Positions 22,194 to 31,373 of a stretch of 50,069 nt of DNA are shown in pieces (within the stretch, counting starts at the first letter, position 1; each line of letters opens with the position of its first letter). The position numbers and the translations under genes are program-made. The stretch spans positions 1 through 50,069 of the forward strand of contig DATLZA010000111.1 of the NCBI GenBank assembly GCA_035574235.1, in the 5' to 3' direction. The notes under the pieces are model-generated. The model was not told the origin of the DNA. It made no database searches and saw only the letters and a list, made by a program, of their open reading frames with translations. The DNA comes from Planctomycetota bacterium (GTDB lineage: Bacteria; Planctomycetota; MHYJ01; JACPRB01).

Positions 22194-22489
22194 GGCACCC
22201 CCTGTGGGCAGACGAACGGGCGAATCTCGGTCGCCGGGACCCGCACGCGAACCTTGAGCCTTCCTTCCGCCTCGAGATGAATAAATCGCTCGAACCGGAC
22301 CTGGACGGGTTCGAGCCCTCCGCCCCGCATGACGGCGGAAAAAAGGCCCGGTCCGAGGAATCCGAGGCAGGCGGCCGGCACGAGGGCCGCCCGTATCCCC
22401 CAGCCCGCCCGTTCGAAGGTCCACAACCGGCGGGTAAACCGCGGGTCATCGGAGACGTCGATCCGCCCGACGCGATGGACGCCCGCCAT
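22190..22489 (-). CDS. Small membrane protein coupled to DUF421
   Basis: About 99 residues from ATG 22489 (an in-frame ATG at 22513 would add eight). One central hydrophobic segment (AALVPAACLGFLGPGLFSAVM) separates a basic, probably cytoplasmic N-terminus from an extracytoplasmic tail with the pattern PVQVRFERFIHLEAEGRLKV. A V-x-Y/F-E-R-F-x-H/R core of this kind is, from memory, found in small proteins encoded next to DUF421 in other bacteria, so the two probably form a complex. The ATGA overlap supports this. Function unknown. Confidence 0.65.
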   Translation of the reverse strand: MAGVHRVGRIDVSDDPRFTRRLWTFERAGWGIRAALVPAACLGFLGPGLFSAVMRGGGLEPVQVRFERFIHLEAEGRLKVRVRVPATEIRPFVCPQGVP

Positions 22490-22687
22490 GGGTGAGGCCG
22501 CCGGAAACCTCATCCGCAGGCGGCTGGAGCCGAAGGTCTCGCCCGGAGTTCGACCCGCCTGCGGCTCGCTCCCCCGGAGTCGCTTCCGGGACGCGCCTTG
22601 GGCGGGCGACCCCGGCGTCGGCTCCGCCCATTTCCTGGGATCCCCGGGGCGCAGGGGCGTTATCCGCGCCCGGGCGCCTCGCGGCCG

Positions 22688-24652
22688 TCATCCTCCTCGA
22701 AGCGCGCCCCGGACCGCTCCGAGCAGGGCCTCCGGCGCGAACGGCTTCTGGAGGAGCCGCGCGTCCGGCTCCAGCCCCTGGCGCATTGCCATCTCCTCCG
22801 AATACCCCGACATGTAGACGATTTTGAGCTCCGGCCGGTCCCGCCTCAACGCCCGCGCCACGGCGCACCCGCCCTGCCCGGGAAGAACCATGTCCGTCAG
22901 GAGAAGATCGATCCGTCCCCTCCATTCCCGGCCGATCCGTTCGGCATCCTCCGCCCGACCGGCCTCAAGGACTTCGTAGCCCTGCAACGTCAGAATGTGC
23001 CGGACGAGTTTCCGGAGACTCGGGTCGTCCTCGACAACCAGCACGATTCCCTTTTCCCCGTCGGGAGGCCCCGGAGCGCCCGCCGGCGCCGGAGCCTCCA
23101 CGGGACCGTCCACTCTGGGCAGGAAAATCCGGAAAACCGTCCCTCGCCCCACTTCGCTGGAAACGGAAATGTACCCTCCGCTCTGCTTGACGATCCCGTA
23201 CACCGTGGCCAATCCGAGCCCCGTGCCCTGCCCCGACGCTTTCGTCGTAAAGAACGGTTCGAAGGCCTGCGCCAGCACCTCGGGACTCATGCCGGTCCCG
23301 GTGTCGGACACCGAAAGCATCACGTACGGCCCGGAAGGCGCGTCCGCCGGCCGCGCCGCGTCGCGCTCGTCGAGATCCACATTGGCCGTGGCGATCCGGA
23401 GCGTTCCCCCGTCGGGCATGGCGTCCCGGGCGTTCAACGAGAGATTCATGATGACCTGCACCATCTGGTTGGCGTCCACCCGCACGGGCCCCAGGTCGGG
23501 CGCCGGCGCCGTCACAAGCTCAATGTGTTCCCCGATCAGGCGCCGGAGCATGCGCTCCGTCTCCGCCACGACGTCGTTGAGGCAGACCACGCGCAGGCTG
23601 AGGACCTGCCGGCGGCTGAAGGCCAGAAGCTGCGACGTCAGGGCGGCCGCGCGCCGGCCCGCCTTGAGGATTTCCCAGACCGGCTCGTGCAACGGATCGA
23701 TCTCGCCGAGCTGCCGGAGGACCATCTCGCTGTAGCCGTTGATCACGGTCAGGATGTTGTTGAAATCGTGCGCGATGCCTCCGGCCATGCGTCCGATGGC
23801 CTCCATCTTCTGCGCCTGGGCAAGCTGAGCCTGGGCCTTCCGCAGCTGGTCGTCGGCGCGCCGCCGCTCCGTGACGTCCCGGCTGACGCTCAGCACCGCC
23901 TCGATCCGTCCCGCGGCGTCCCGCAGGGGAACCGAATGCGTCTCCATCCACCGCTCTGTGCCCTTCAGCCCCCGCATCCGGAACTGGAGCGTTCCAGCCC
24001 GCCCCTCGCAGGAGGCGCGGTGAAGATTGAGGAACACTTCACGGTCCTCCGGGTGAACCAGGGGAAGGACCGGCTGCCCGGTCACGTCCTCCACACGCTC
24101 CGCTTCGAGGATCGACAGACCCGCGGGATTGATGTCCAGAAGCAGGCCGTCCGGAGAGACCACTTTCACGCATTCGGGTTCGTGATCGAGAATCGCCCGG
24201 AGCCATTCGCGGCTCTTGCGCAGATCGGATTCCGCCCGGCTCTCTCGATCCAGAAGGCGCCGTGCCTCCAGACGGGCCACGGCCAGCCGGGCCAGCGCGG
24301 CCAAAGCCTCCCGTTCCTCGCCTTCCAGGTCCCGCGCCGCCGTGTCGAGCACGGCAAGGAATCCGAAGCGCGTTCCGTCCGTCAGGAGAAGCGGCGCGGC
24401 CGCCAGGAACCGCAGGGGCGGACACGGCCCTGCGCCGTTCCCGCCGTCCGCCACGAGCAGGCGACCGGCCGAAAGGCATTCGTCCGCGATTCCGCAGCGC
24501 TCCAGACGCGTGGGACCCGGCCAGCCGGCCGCGGAAAGAACCCGGAATGCCCTGTCGGAGGCGGCGCACAGCAGCGCCGCCGGAGCGCGGCACGCGAGAC
24601 GGGCCAGCAGGACGAAATCCTCAAAGCCGCGGGAGATCGCGCCCCCACCCAT
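22688..24652 (-). CDS. Hybrid sensor histidine kinase (GAF-PAS-HisKA-HATPase-receiver)
   Basis: 654 residues, ATG 24652 after GAGGAAGG. A GAF-like domain (about 1-150) is followed by PAS (about 165-280, ending SVSRDVTERRR), HisKA with phospho-His in GGIAHDFNNIL, and the ATPase domain (N-box NLSLNARDAMPDGG, DTGTGMS, GTGLGLATVYGIVKQSGG). The C-terminal receiver has VVEDD, phospho-acceptor in LLTDMVLPG and Lys in LLQKPF. The whole protein is cytoplasmic. No output regulator is adjacent, so the signal must pass to a distant partner, such as the lone receiver at 12310 or another protein. Confidence 0.92.
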   Translation of the reverse strand: MGGGAISRGFEDFVLLARLACRAPAALLCAASDRAFRVLSAAGWPGPTRLERCGIADECLSAGRLLVADGGNGAGPCPPLRFLAAAPLLLTDGTRFGFLAVLDTAARDLEGEEREALAALARLAVARLEARRLLDRESRAESDLRKSREWLRAILDHEPECVKVVSPDGLLLDINPAGLSILEAERVEDVTGQPVLPLVHPEDREVFLNLHRASCEGRAGTLQFRMRGLKGTERWMETHSVPLRDAAGRIEAVLSVSRDVTERRRADDQLRKAQAQLAQAQKMEAIGRMAGGIAHDFNNILTVINGYSEMVLRQLGEIDPLHEPVWEILKAGRRAAALTSQLLAFSRRQVLSLRVVCLNDVVAETERMLRRLIGEHIELVTAPAPDLGPVRVDANQMVQVIMNLSLNARDAMPDGGTLRIATANVDLDERDAARPADAPSGPYVMLSVSDTGTGMSPEVLAQAFEPFFTTKASGQGTGLGLATVYGIVKQSGGYISVSSEVGRGTVFRIFLPRVDGPVEAPAPAGAPGPPDGEKGIVLVVEDDPSLRKLVRHILTLQGYEVLEAGRAEDAERIGREWRGRIDLLLTDMVLPGQGGCAVARALRRDRPELKIVYMSGYSEEMAMRQGLEPDARLLQKPFAPEALLGAVRGALRGG

Positions 24653-24726
24653 GGTGCCTTCCTCACGTTGCTTGCCGATCCCGGTAAACGGCAGCCGTTC
24701 GGCCCCTCCCCTCCGCGATCTGCAAA

Positions 24727-24755
24727 ACAATACTCCCTGGTCGGGCCCCTGGCAA
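24727..24755 (-). promoter_or_regulatory. Promoter of the hybrid kinase gene
   Basis: On the minus strand TTGCCA (24755-24750), a 17-bp spacer and TATTGT (24732-24727) give a start near 24720 and a leader of about 68 nt before a GAGGAAGG Shine-Dalgarno. The rest of the 313-nt divergent region 24653-24965 shows no gene and no clear promoter for the plus-strand M20 gene. Confidence 0.5.
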
Positions 24756-24965
24756 GGAGCCCCCTCGGCAACTCGAAAGGATTGACGAGAGCCCGGCAAT
24801 GCGGGTAGACCTTGGGTAACCGTTCCGGGGAGCGAAAGACGGATCGCGGGACGTCCCCTCCCTCCCGAGGGGGGATCTCCCGTCCTTCGTGGGCCGCCTT
24901 TCGCACCCTGTCCCTGAACGCCTGCGACCGTGAAGATCGGACGCGTCCAGGAGGAGGATCTTTCC

Positions 24966-26285
24966 ATGCGCATCCGAACCGTTCTCGCCGCCGCGCTCCT
25001 GGCCGGTTGCGCCGCCCCCGACTCCCGTCCCGCCGCGCCGCCCTCCCCGCCTCCCGAAGGACGCGCGGACGATCTCAACGGCCCCGTCTTTCGGGCGGTG
25101 GACGAAGAGCTCGGGTCGCTCCTCGAACTCTACAAATGGTTCCATGCGAACCCCGAGCTTTCCCTCCGGGAGGAGAAAACCTCCGCCCGCTTCGCGGCCG
25201 AGGTGCGCGCCGCCGGCTGGACCGTGACCGAGCGCCTCGGCGGGTACGGGGTCGCCGCCGTCCTCCGAAACGGAGAGGGCCCCGCCGTCCTGGCGCGGAT
25301 CGACATGGACGCCCTGCCCGTGCGCGAGGAAACGGGTCTGCCGTACGCGAGCACCACGGGCGCGATGCACGCCTGCGGCCACGACACGCATCTGGCCATG
25401 GGAATCGGACTGGCGCGCGTGCTCGCCCGGCTCAAGGACCGCTGGCGGGGAACGGCGATCCTCGTGGGACAGCCCGCCGAAGAGATCGGACAGGGGGCCA
25501 AGAGGATGCTCGAAGACCCCCGGTTCCACGCGGCCGTCCCGGCGCGCCCCGTCGCCTGCCTCTCGGTCCATAACTCCCCCGCCTTCCCGGCCGGCACGGT
25601 CGCCCTCTGCGCGGGCTACGCCGCGGCCCATGCCGACAGCGTGGACATCACGATCTTCGGCCGCGGCGGCCACGGCGCCTGGCCGCATCAGACGGTGGAC
25701 CCCGTCGTCATCGCGGCCGAGCTCGTCCTGGCGCTTCAGACGATCGTCAGCCGGAAGCTCGACCCGGCCCTCGAGCGGGGGGTCGTCACGGTGGGCGCCC
25801 TCCAGGGGGGCTCGAAACACAACATCATTCCCGACGAGGTCCGGCTCCAGCTCACCTTGCGCTCGTATCAGGACGCGACGCGCCTCAAGCTTCTCGAGGA
25901 GGTGCGGCACCTGGCCGGAAAGATCGCCGAAGCGCACCGCGCGCCCCGCCCGCCCGACGTCCGCGTCGCCCCCGACGGCTTCCCCGCCGTCTACCACGAC
26001 CCGGCGCTGACGGAGCGCCTGCGCCGCGTGTTCGCCGGACTCCTCGGGAAGGACCGCGTCCACGAGGCCTCGCCGGCCATGGGCGCGGAGGACTTCGGCC
26101 GGTTCTCCACCTTCTACGGCGTGCCGGGACTCCAGTTCAACGTGGGCGCCGCCCCCGCCGCGGCCGGCCCCGGACCGCGGCCGGGACTGCACTCCAGCCG
26201 ATGGGCCCCGGATCCGGAACCGACGCTCCGCACCGGCACGGCCGCCTTCGCGCGGGCGGTTCTCGATCTGCTGGAGCGCCCGTAG
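24966..26285 (+). CDS. Lipoprotein M20-family amidohydrolase
   Basis: 439 residues, ATG 24966 after AGGAGGATC. A lipobox LLAGC (Cys about 15) predicts an envelope lipoprotein, unusual for M20D hydrolases, which are mostly cytosolic. Metal-binding and catalytic blocks are present: MDALPVREETGLPYAS, MHACGHDTHLAMG, VGQPAEEIGQGAKRM, VHNSPAFPAGTV and AMGAEDFGRFS. Relatives cleave N-acyl amino acids such as hippurate. Extracytoplasmic location next to a GH5-like lipoprotein and sulfatase suggests an N-acyl or amide substrate from a glycan or peptide; this is inference. Confidence 0.9.
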   Translation: MRIRTVLAAALLAGCAAPDSRPAAPPSPPPEGRADDLNGPVFRAVDEELGSLLELYKWFHANPELSLREEKTSARFAAEVRAAGWTVTERLGGYGVAAVLRNGEGPAVLARIDMDALPVREETGLPYASTTGAMHACGHDTHLAMGIGLARVLARLKDRWRGTAILVGQPAEEIGQGAKRMLEDPRFHAAVPARPVACLSVHNSPAFPAGTVALCAGYAAAHADSVDITIFGRGGHGAWPHQTVDPVVIAAELVLALQTIVSRKLDPALERGVVTVGALQGGSKHNIIPDEVRLQLTLRSYQDATRLKLLEEVRHLAGKIAEAHRAPRPPDVRVAPDGFPAVYHDPALTERLRRVFAGLLGKDRVHEASPAMGAEDFGRFSTFYGVPGLQFNVGAAPAAAGPGPRPGLHSSRWAPDPEPTLRTGTAAFARAVLDLLERP

Positions 26286-26286
26286 A

Positions 26287-27381
26287 TCAGGGCCGTTCCC
26301 GGCGGGCTTCCTCGCGGAAGAACTCCAGCCACCGCGCCGTCAAGGCCTCCACGGGATCGGCCGATCCGGCCATCTCCCGCGGCGTCCGGCCCCAGTAGAA
26401 TCCGATCCAGCCGGCGACCCGTTCGCGACCCTCCCGCACCAGGGCCCGGAGCGTGTCGATCGAACAGTTCAGGGGAAAGTATTCCTCGACGAGAAGCGGC
26501 TTGCCCCGGGGAATCGAGTCGATCAGCGCGAGCGTCCGCGGGACCTCTCCCTCCTTCGGGTAGAGGTGCAGACTCCAGAAATCGAGCGCGGCCCCGAATT
26601 TCTCCGGGTCGGTCCCCAGCGTGAGCGCACCGGGCCGCTCGAAAAGGAAAAACATCCCCGCCGTCACCGGCCGCCGGGGATCGTGCCGCCGAACGGCCGG
26701 AAGAAGCGTCGCGATCCAGGCGCGGCTGATCTCGTCGCGCGAGCGCCCCGCCGGGTCCTTGGACAGGGCCTCCACGTAATGGAATCCCGCCAGCCCCGGC
26801 CCGGGCAGCCATTCCGAACCGGGCCCGGACGGGCTGACCGGCTCGTTCATGAGGTTGTAGCAGAAAACCGCGGGGCTGGCGGCGCACCGGACGGCAACGG
26901 CCTCCCAGAAGCGGGCCTGCAGGGCCCAACGCTCCTTTTCGGAGGCCGCGTCGTACCAGGCCGGAGACGCGCTCTTGCGGTAATTCCCCAGCCCCGTCAG
27001 GTCGAGGTAGATCCCCAGCTCCTCGGCCAGCCCCAGGAGACGCCCCAGACGTTCCAGCGCCGCCCCGTCCGGCTCGGCGGGCCCCTTCATGAACCGCCCG
27101 AACTGAAGATGCACCCGCACCACGTTGGCCCCCAGAGCCTTCATCTCGCGGAAGTCCTCCTCGACGCGGGACCATTCGGATTCCCAATAGTCTTCGAGAA
27201 GGCGCTTGTCGTGATCGCGGTCGTAGTTGAACCCCCACGGCCGGAAGGGACGCCCGGATTCCTCCAGGCGGAATCCTCGGCCGTCCGGGGCGATCCCGAT
27301 GCGCTCCAGGCGCGGCGCCCGCGCGGAAGGCTCCGCGCACGCCGCCGCGAAAAGCAGCCCGAGGGCGACGGAACGCCTCAT
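26287..27381 (-). CDS. GH5-like (clan GH-A) glycoside hydrolase lipoprotein
   Basis: 364 residues. A lipobox in LLFAAACAEP (Cys about 15) predicts a lipoprotein. The TIM-barrel features are WGFNYDRDHD near the N-terminus, VVRVHLQFGRF, the acid/base Glu in YNLMNEPVSP, HLYPKEG and the nucleophile Glu in PLLVEEYFP. These match endo-mannanase/cellulase-like clan GH-A enzymes. The start overlaps the sulfatase stop (ATGA), so the two are co-translated. The exact polysaccharide cannot be told from sequence. Confidence 0.85.
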   Translation of the reverse strand: MRRSVALGLLFAAACAEPSARAPRLERIGIAPDGRGFRLEESGRPFRPWGFNYDRDHDKRLLEDYWESEWSRVEEDFREMKALGANVVRVHLQFGRFMKGPAEPDGAALERLGRLLGLAEELGIYLDLTGLGNYRKSASPAWYDAASEKERWALQARFWEAVAVRCAASPAVFCYNLMNEPVSPSGPGSEWLPGPGLAGFHYVEALSKDPAGRSRDEISRAWIATLLPAVRRHDPRRPVTAGMFFLFERPGALTLGTDPEKFGAALDFWSLHLYPKEGEVPRTLALIDSIPRGKPLLVEEYFPLNCSIDTLRALVREGRERVAGWIGFYWGRTPREMAGSADPVEALTARWLEFFREEARRERP

Positions 27382-28844
27382 TTCCCCTCTTTCGCCCACC
27401 TCTTCATGAGCTCGATGTTGCGCCGCAGCTCCTCCGCCGCCGGCCCGCGGGATTCGGCCAGGTACACCGCCATGTCGCTGTCGTACATCGCTTCGGACTC
27501 CGGGACGCAGCCCCGGTCGCCCGTCTCCTCCATCCAGCGCTCCAGACGCGCCCGAAGCGCTTCGAGCGTTTTCCGATGAGCCGGGTCGCCGGCGAGATTC
27601 CGCGTCTCGTGCGGATCTTCCCGGAGGTCGTACAGCTCCTCCTCGGGGCGGGTCGGCGAGAACAGCAGCTTCTCCGCAAGCGCGTCCAGCTTTCCCTCGG
27701 CATGAAGCTCCCGGAGCCGCCGGACGATTTCCTTGTGGTCCTTGTACCGGTTCGGCTGAAGGTGCGGCCGGGCCGGGTGGAAATTCCGGATGTACTTGTA
27801 GCGCTCGGTGCGCACGGCGCGGATGCGATCGACGGTTTCATCGCAGCGATCCCGGGCGGAAAAGACTGCGTCGCGCGGACGGTATCCGTCGCCGAAGAGA
27901 TCGCGTCCCTGCAGGCCGGGGGGAATCCGGATCCCCGCCCGTCCGAGCGACGAGGCGGCCACGTCGATGTGCTCCACCAGGTCCTCGCGCACCCGGCCCC
28001 GCTCGATGCCGGGGCCCCGGACGACGAGCGGAACGTGAATCCCCTCGTCGTAGAGGAACTGTTTGCCGCGGGCGTGGCTGATCCCGTGGTCCGTCAGGAA
28101 GAAGATCACGGTCCGCTCGAGGAGCCCTTCCGCCTCCAGACGCGCCAGGACATCCCCCACCTCCCGGTCCGTCGTGCGGACCGTATCGAGATACTCGGCC
28201 CAGTCCTGGAGCAGCACGGGGTCGCGCGGGTAGTACGGCGGCAGCTCCACGCTCTCGGGGCTCGTCCCCGAGCCCCACTCCCGCTGGACGGTCTGGCTCC
28301 AGCCCCGGGCGTGCCGGTGCTTGCCCCCGTGAAGCTGAACCTGCATGAAGAAAGGCTGGCCCGGAGCCCGGCCGGACCAGTCGGTCCCGTCGTACATCGC
28401 CCGGTCCCATTCGAAGTTGTAGTCGGTCTTTCCCATGCCCTTGCCGCGGCCCGGAGCGTTGCCGATGCAGGTGTAATATCCCGCCTTTTTGAAGAGCACG
28501 GGGAGAGGAACTACGCCCTCCGGAAGATGAATCTTCTCGACGCCGCGGCCGCTCCGATGATGGTGCGCCCCGATGGACGTCTGATACATGCCCGTGATCA
28601 GCGCCGAGCGGCAGGGGGAACAGACCGGAGCCGTGACGAAGGCGCGCCGGAAGAGCGTCCCTTCGCGGGCGAGCCGATCCACGTGCGGCGTGCGGATCCG
28701 CGTCTCCCCGTAGCAGGAAAAGTTCGCGGACATATCGTCCACGACGATCCAGAGGATGTTCGGGCGGTCCCCTCCATCCTGGGTAACCGCCGGCGCCGCC
28801 GTTCCCGCCAGCGCCCAGAGCGCCAGCCATCGCATCCGGGACAT
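27378..28844 (-). CDS. Secreted S1-family sulfatase
   Basis: 488 residues, signal peptide (about 1-22), ATG after AAGGAG. The catalytic signature CSPCRSALITG (C-x-P-x-R, Cys converted to formylglycine by FGE) is at about residue 75. The metal-binding start NILWIVVDDMSANFSCYG, TDHG (metal Asp-His) and the C-terminal ELYDLREDPHETRNLAGDP are standard. It removes sulfate esters from polysaccharide or glycosaminoglycan. It leads the transcript containing the GH5-like gene and is divergent to a heparinase-like lyase. FGE itself is not in the window. Confidence 0.95.
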   Translation of the reverse strand: MSRMRWLALWALAGTAAPAVTQDGGDRPNILWIVVDDMSANFSCYGETRIRTPHVDRLAREGTLFRRAFVTAPVCSPCRSALITGMYQTSIGAHHHRSGRGVEKIHLPEGVVPLPVLFKKAGYYTCIGNAPGRGKGMGKTDYNFEWDRAMYDGTDWSGRAPGQPFFMQVQLHGGKHRHARGWSQTVQREWGSGTSPESVELPPYYPRDPVLLQDWAEYLDTVRTTDREVGDVLARLEAEGLLERTVIFFLTDHGISHARGKQFLYDEGIHVPLVVRGPGIERGRVREDLVEHIDVAASSLGRAGIRIPPGLQGRDLFGDGYRPRDAVFSARDRCDETVDRIRAVRTERYKYIRNFHPARPHLQPNRYKDHKEIVRRLRELHAEGKLDALAEKLLFSPTRPEEELYDLREDPHETRNLAGDPAHRKTLEALRARLERWMEETGDRGCVPESEAMYDSDMAVYLAESRGPAAEELRRNIELMKRWAKEGK

Positions 28845-28934
28845 GGAAATCTCCTTCGCGTCAATCCCCAGGAATCAACCCCCGAGCCTCCCCTCGGGTT
28901 CCGCGCCGGCGCCACGAGATCCGTCGAAACGCCT

Positions 28935-28944
28935 TATTATTGTA
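28935..28944. promoter_or_regulatory. Overlapping divergent -10 elements TATTAT / TACAAT
   Basis: TATTAT on the plus strand (28935-28940) ends eight bases before the lyase ATG, leaving no Shine-Dalgarno. TACAAT on the minus strand (28944-28939) overlaps it by two bases and faces the sulfatase gene, with a leader of about 86 nt. This repeats the arrangement at 16514. Confidence 0.5.
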
Positions 28945-28948
28945 GAGG

Positions 28949-31018
28949 ATGATCGCCGCCCTCCTTCATGTCCTTCTTTCCGGCGCGGCCGCGCAGGATT
29001 CCTACGCCGTCCGCGAGGGGCGTCCCCGGATCTTCATCGAGGACGTCCGGGCCGTCGCCCGCCGGTGCGCGGGGCCCCTGGCCGAAGACTACCGGATCGT
29101 CAAAGAACGGGCCGACCGGGCCGTCCGCCGCGGGGTCGAATTCATCGGCAACAAATGGGCGATTCCGGAAGACCTCCTCAATCTGGGCCTGGCCTACCTC
29201 GTGGAGCGCGAACGGGGCGCCCCGTGCCGGCCGTATGTGGAGGCGCTTCTTCGCGAATGGGGCGACGGATCCTCCCTCCAAAACCGCGAAGGGACCGCCT
29301 TCGGCTACCACGCGATCGCCTACGACTGGATTTACGACGCCCTCACCCGCGAGGAGCGGATCCGGTACGCCGACGCCCTCGGAACCTGGCTGCGCTGGTA
29401 CACGGGAACGCCCGAAATCGTCCTCCGGAACGGACATTGGGAGTACAACCAGACCTGGGGCCCGGTTCACCTCAACGTCATGCACAGCCGGGATGCGATC
29501 ACTCAGAAACTTCTGATCGCCCTGGCGATCCTGGGCTCGGGCTCCCGGCACGAGGCCGACGCCCGCGCGTTCCTGAGTTCGTGGCACCGCCGGATCCCGG
29601 CTGAGTGTCTTCCCGCCTTCGAGCGGATGGGCGGGGTGTGGTCCGAATCGATGGGCCACGGCGGATACGGCCCGGTCACGGTGATTCCCTACGCCTTCCA
29701 CGCCTGGCGGACGGCGACCGGGATCGATCTCTTCCGCGCCGGCAAGCCCTGGAGTTTCCCGAACGAAATGCCCCGCTGGGTGGCTTACACGATGATGCCC
29801 CACAACGACCGCACGGCCTGGATCGACGACGGCGATGGATCGCCCCCTTCGGCCTTCGCGCGCGCGGCCCCCATGATGCGCGATCCTCTCTCGCAATACT
29901 TCGCCGATCTCGGTCGGGCCTGGCTTCGGGAGCGCTGGCCGCGGGTGGCCTGTTACGATCCTTCCCTGCGGCCGGAAGGACCCGGGACGCTCCCGCTCGG
30001 CTATCTCTTCCCGGGAGCCGGCCACGTTTACGCGCGCAGCGCCTGGAACGATCCGAACGCCACCTGGGCCTTCTTCGGCGCGGGGCCCCAGTTCGCCGGC
30101 CATTCCCGCGACGACGAAGGCCACTTCCTGATCTGCCGCAAAGGGGCCGTCGTGTCCCGCGGCGGCGGACAGGGGGGAAACGACGACGATTTCTACGTGG
30201 GCGGGTCGCTCGTCTTCAACATCGTCACGATCTTCGACCCGGCCGAAAAGTTCCGCCGCGACCGGGGCAACGAAAACGACGGCGGCCTCCTGCGGCATGT
30301 GTACCGCGAAGGTCCCTGGCCCCGCGAGCGCGGGCGGATCACGGCCTACGGGCATGACCCGCGGTCGCACACCTATGCCGCCGCGGACCTCACCCCGGCC
30401 TACAGCGCCCACAAGGTCCGCGAAGTGACGCGCCAGTTCCTCTACCTGCGCGGCCCGCGCGAATTCTTCGTCCTCTTCGACCGGATCGAGGCCGCGCGGG
30501 CGGAATTCGCCCGCCACCTGTTTCTGCACGTCCCCACGGAGCCGTCGGTCGAAGGCCGCCGGTCCTCCTGGCTGAGCCTTCCGGAAGCCGACGGGGATCG
30601 GACCGTCCTTTCGCGGGGGCGTTCCCGGGCGTTTCTGCACACGCTGCTGCCGGAAAACGCGGCCGTCGTCCGGCGCGGCGGACGCGGCCGGGAAGCCTGG
30701 GGACATCCGCTCGAACCCACGGCCCAGTACAACCACGAATCGCCCGGCCGCCTCAAGCCTCCGATCTGCCCCTGGCGGATCGAAGTGGGCGATCCCGGAA
30801 CCGGGACGCGCACGCTCTTCCTCCACGTCCTGGAGGTGGTCGACGAGGAGATCCGGACGCCCTCGCGCGTCGAGTTCGTGCCGCCGGCGGGCGTGGATCT
30901 CGAGAACGGCCGCCGCGTGCGCTTCCACGCCGACGGACCCGTCGGCGGCACGCTCGACGGCCAGCCCCTCCCGACGGCGCCGCGGATCGACGGCCAGTAC
31001 GCCCCGGACCGGCGATAA
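28949..31018 (+). CDS. Secreted heparinase II/III-like polysaccharide lyase
   Basis: 689 residues with a short signal peptide (about 1-16, GAAAQ). The N-terminal alpha/alpha toroid contains WAIPEDLLNLGLAYL, YHAIAYDWIYDAL and HWEYNQTWGPVHLNVM (conserved Asn/Tyr-type residues). The beta-sandwich C-terminal part has AFFGAGPQFAGHSRDDEGHFLICRKGAVVSRGGGQ, with the His/Asp cluster of heparinase II/III domains. Such lyases cleave uronic-acid glycosidic bonds by beta-elimination. Divergent to the sulfatase and GH5-like genes, it likely helps degrade a sulfated uronate polysaccharide. It ends in a 16-bp convergent gap with the oxidase operon. Confidence 0.88.
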   Translation: MIAALLHVLLSGAAAQDSYAVREGRPRIFIEDVRAVARRCAGPLAEDYRIVKERADRAVRRGVEFIGNKWAIPEDLLNLGLAYLVERERGAPCRPYVEALLREWGDGSSLQNREGTAFGYHAIAYDWIYDALTREERIRYADALGTWLRWYTGTPEIVLRNGHWEYNQTWGPVHLNVMHSRDAITQKLLIALAILGSGSRHEADARAFLSSWHRRIPAECLPAFERMGGVWSESMGHGGYGPVTVIPYAFHAWRTATGIDLFRAGKPWSFPNEMPRWVAYTMMPHNDRTAWIDDGDGSPPSAFARAAPMMRDPLSQYFADLGRAWLRERWPRVACYDPSLRPEGPGTLPLGYLFPGAGHVYARSAWNDPNATWAFFGAGPQFAGHSRDDEGHFLICRKGAVVSRGGGQGGNDDDFYVGGSLVFNIVTIFDPAEKFRRDRGNENDGGLLRHVYREGPWPRERGRITAYGHDPRSHTYAAADLTPAYSAHKVREVTRQFLYLRGPREFFVLFDRIEAARAEFARHLFLHVPTEPSVEGRRSSWLSLPEADGDRTVLSRGRSRAFLHTLLPENAAVVRRGGRGREAWGHPLEPTAQYNHESPGRLKPPICPWRIEVGDPGTGTRTLFLHVLEVVDEEIRTPSRVEFVPPAGVDLENGRRVRFHADGPVGGTLDGQPLPTAPRIDGQYAPDRR

Positions 31019-31034
31019 AGCCCGCCGCCGGCCT

Positions 31035-31373
31035 TTACTTCCCTCCTCCCCACCGTCCTCCGAGGTCGAACGGCCCGTCCGCCGGCGTCCCCAGCCAGCC
31101 CCGCGTGAGGTAGTCGCTGAACGTCAGCGCCATCAGGATCCCCAGCCAGAAAAAGCCCGTCGCCGCGAAGACCCACACTACCCGCGAACCGCCCCGCAGA
31201 TGCATGAAGTACACGGCCACCAGCCCCCCCTTCGCTCCCGCGATCGCCAGGGCCAGCGCCGCGTTCAGCGGTCCCAGGTCCACGAAGGACACCCCCGTCG
31301 TCAGCGCGGTCAGCGCCACGAGCGCCCCAAATACCGCCAGGTAGGTGCGCGCGGAAGATTCCCCCGGACTCAT
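31035..31373 (-). CDS. ctaF: Cytochrome c oxidase subunit IV (caa3-type)
   Basis: 112 residues with three membrane helices ([50 protein letters not shown]). The pairing of LVAVYFMHL with three helices is typical of prokaryotic subunit IV. It is last in the operon, and the start overlaps the subunit III stop (ATGA). It stabilises the oxidase; no cofactor ligands are expected. Confidence 0.88.
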   Translation of the reverse strand: MSPGESSARTYLAVFGALVALTALTTGVSFVDLGPLNAALALAIAGAKGGLVAVYFMHLRGGSRVVWVFAATGFFWLGILMALTFSDYLTRGWLGTPADGPFDLGGRWGGGK

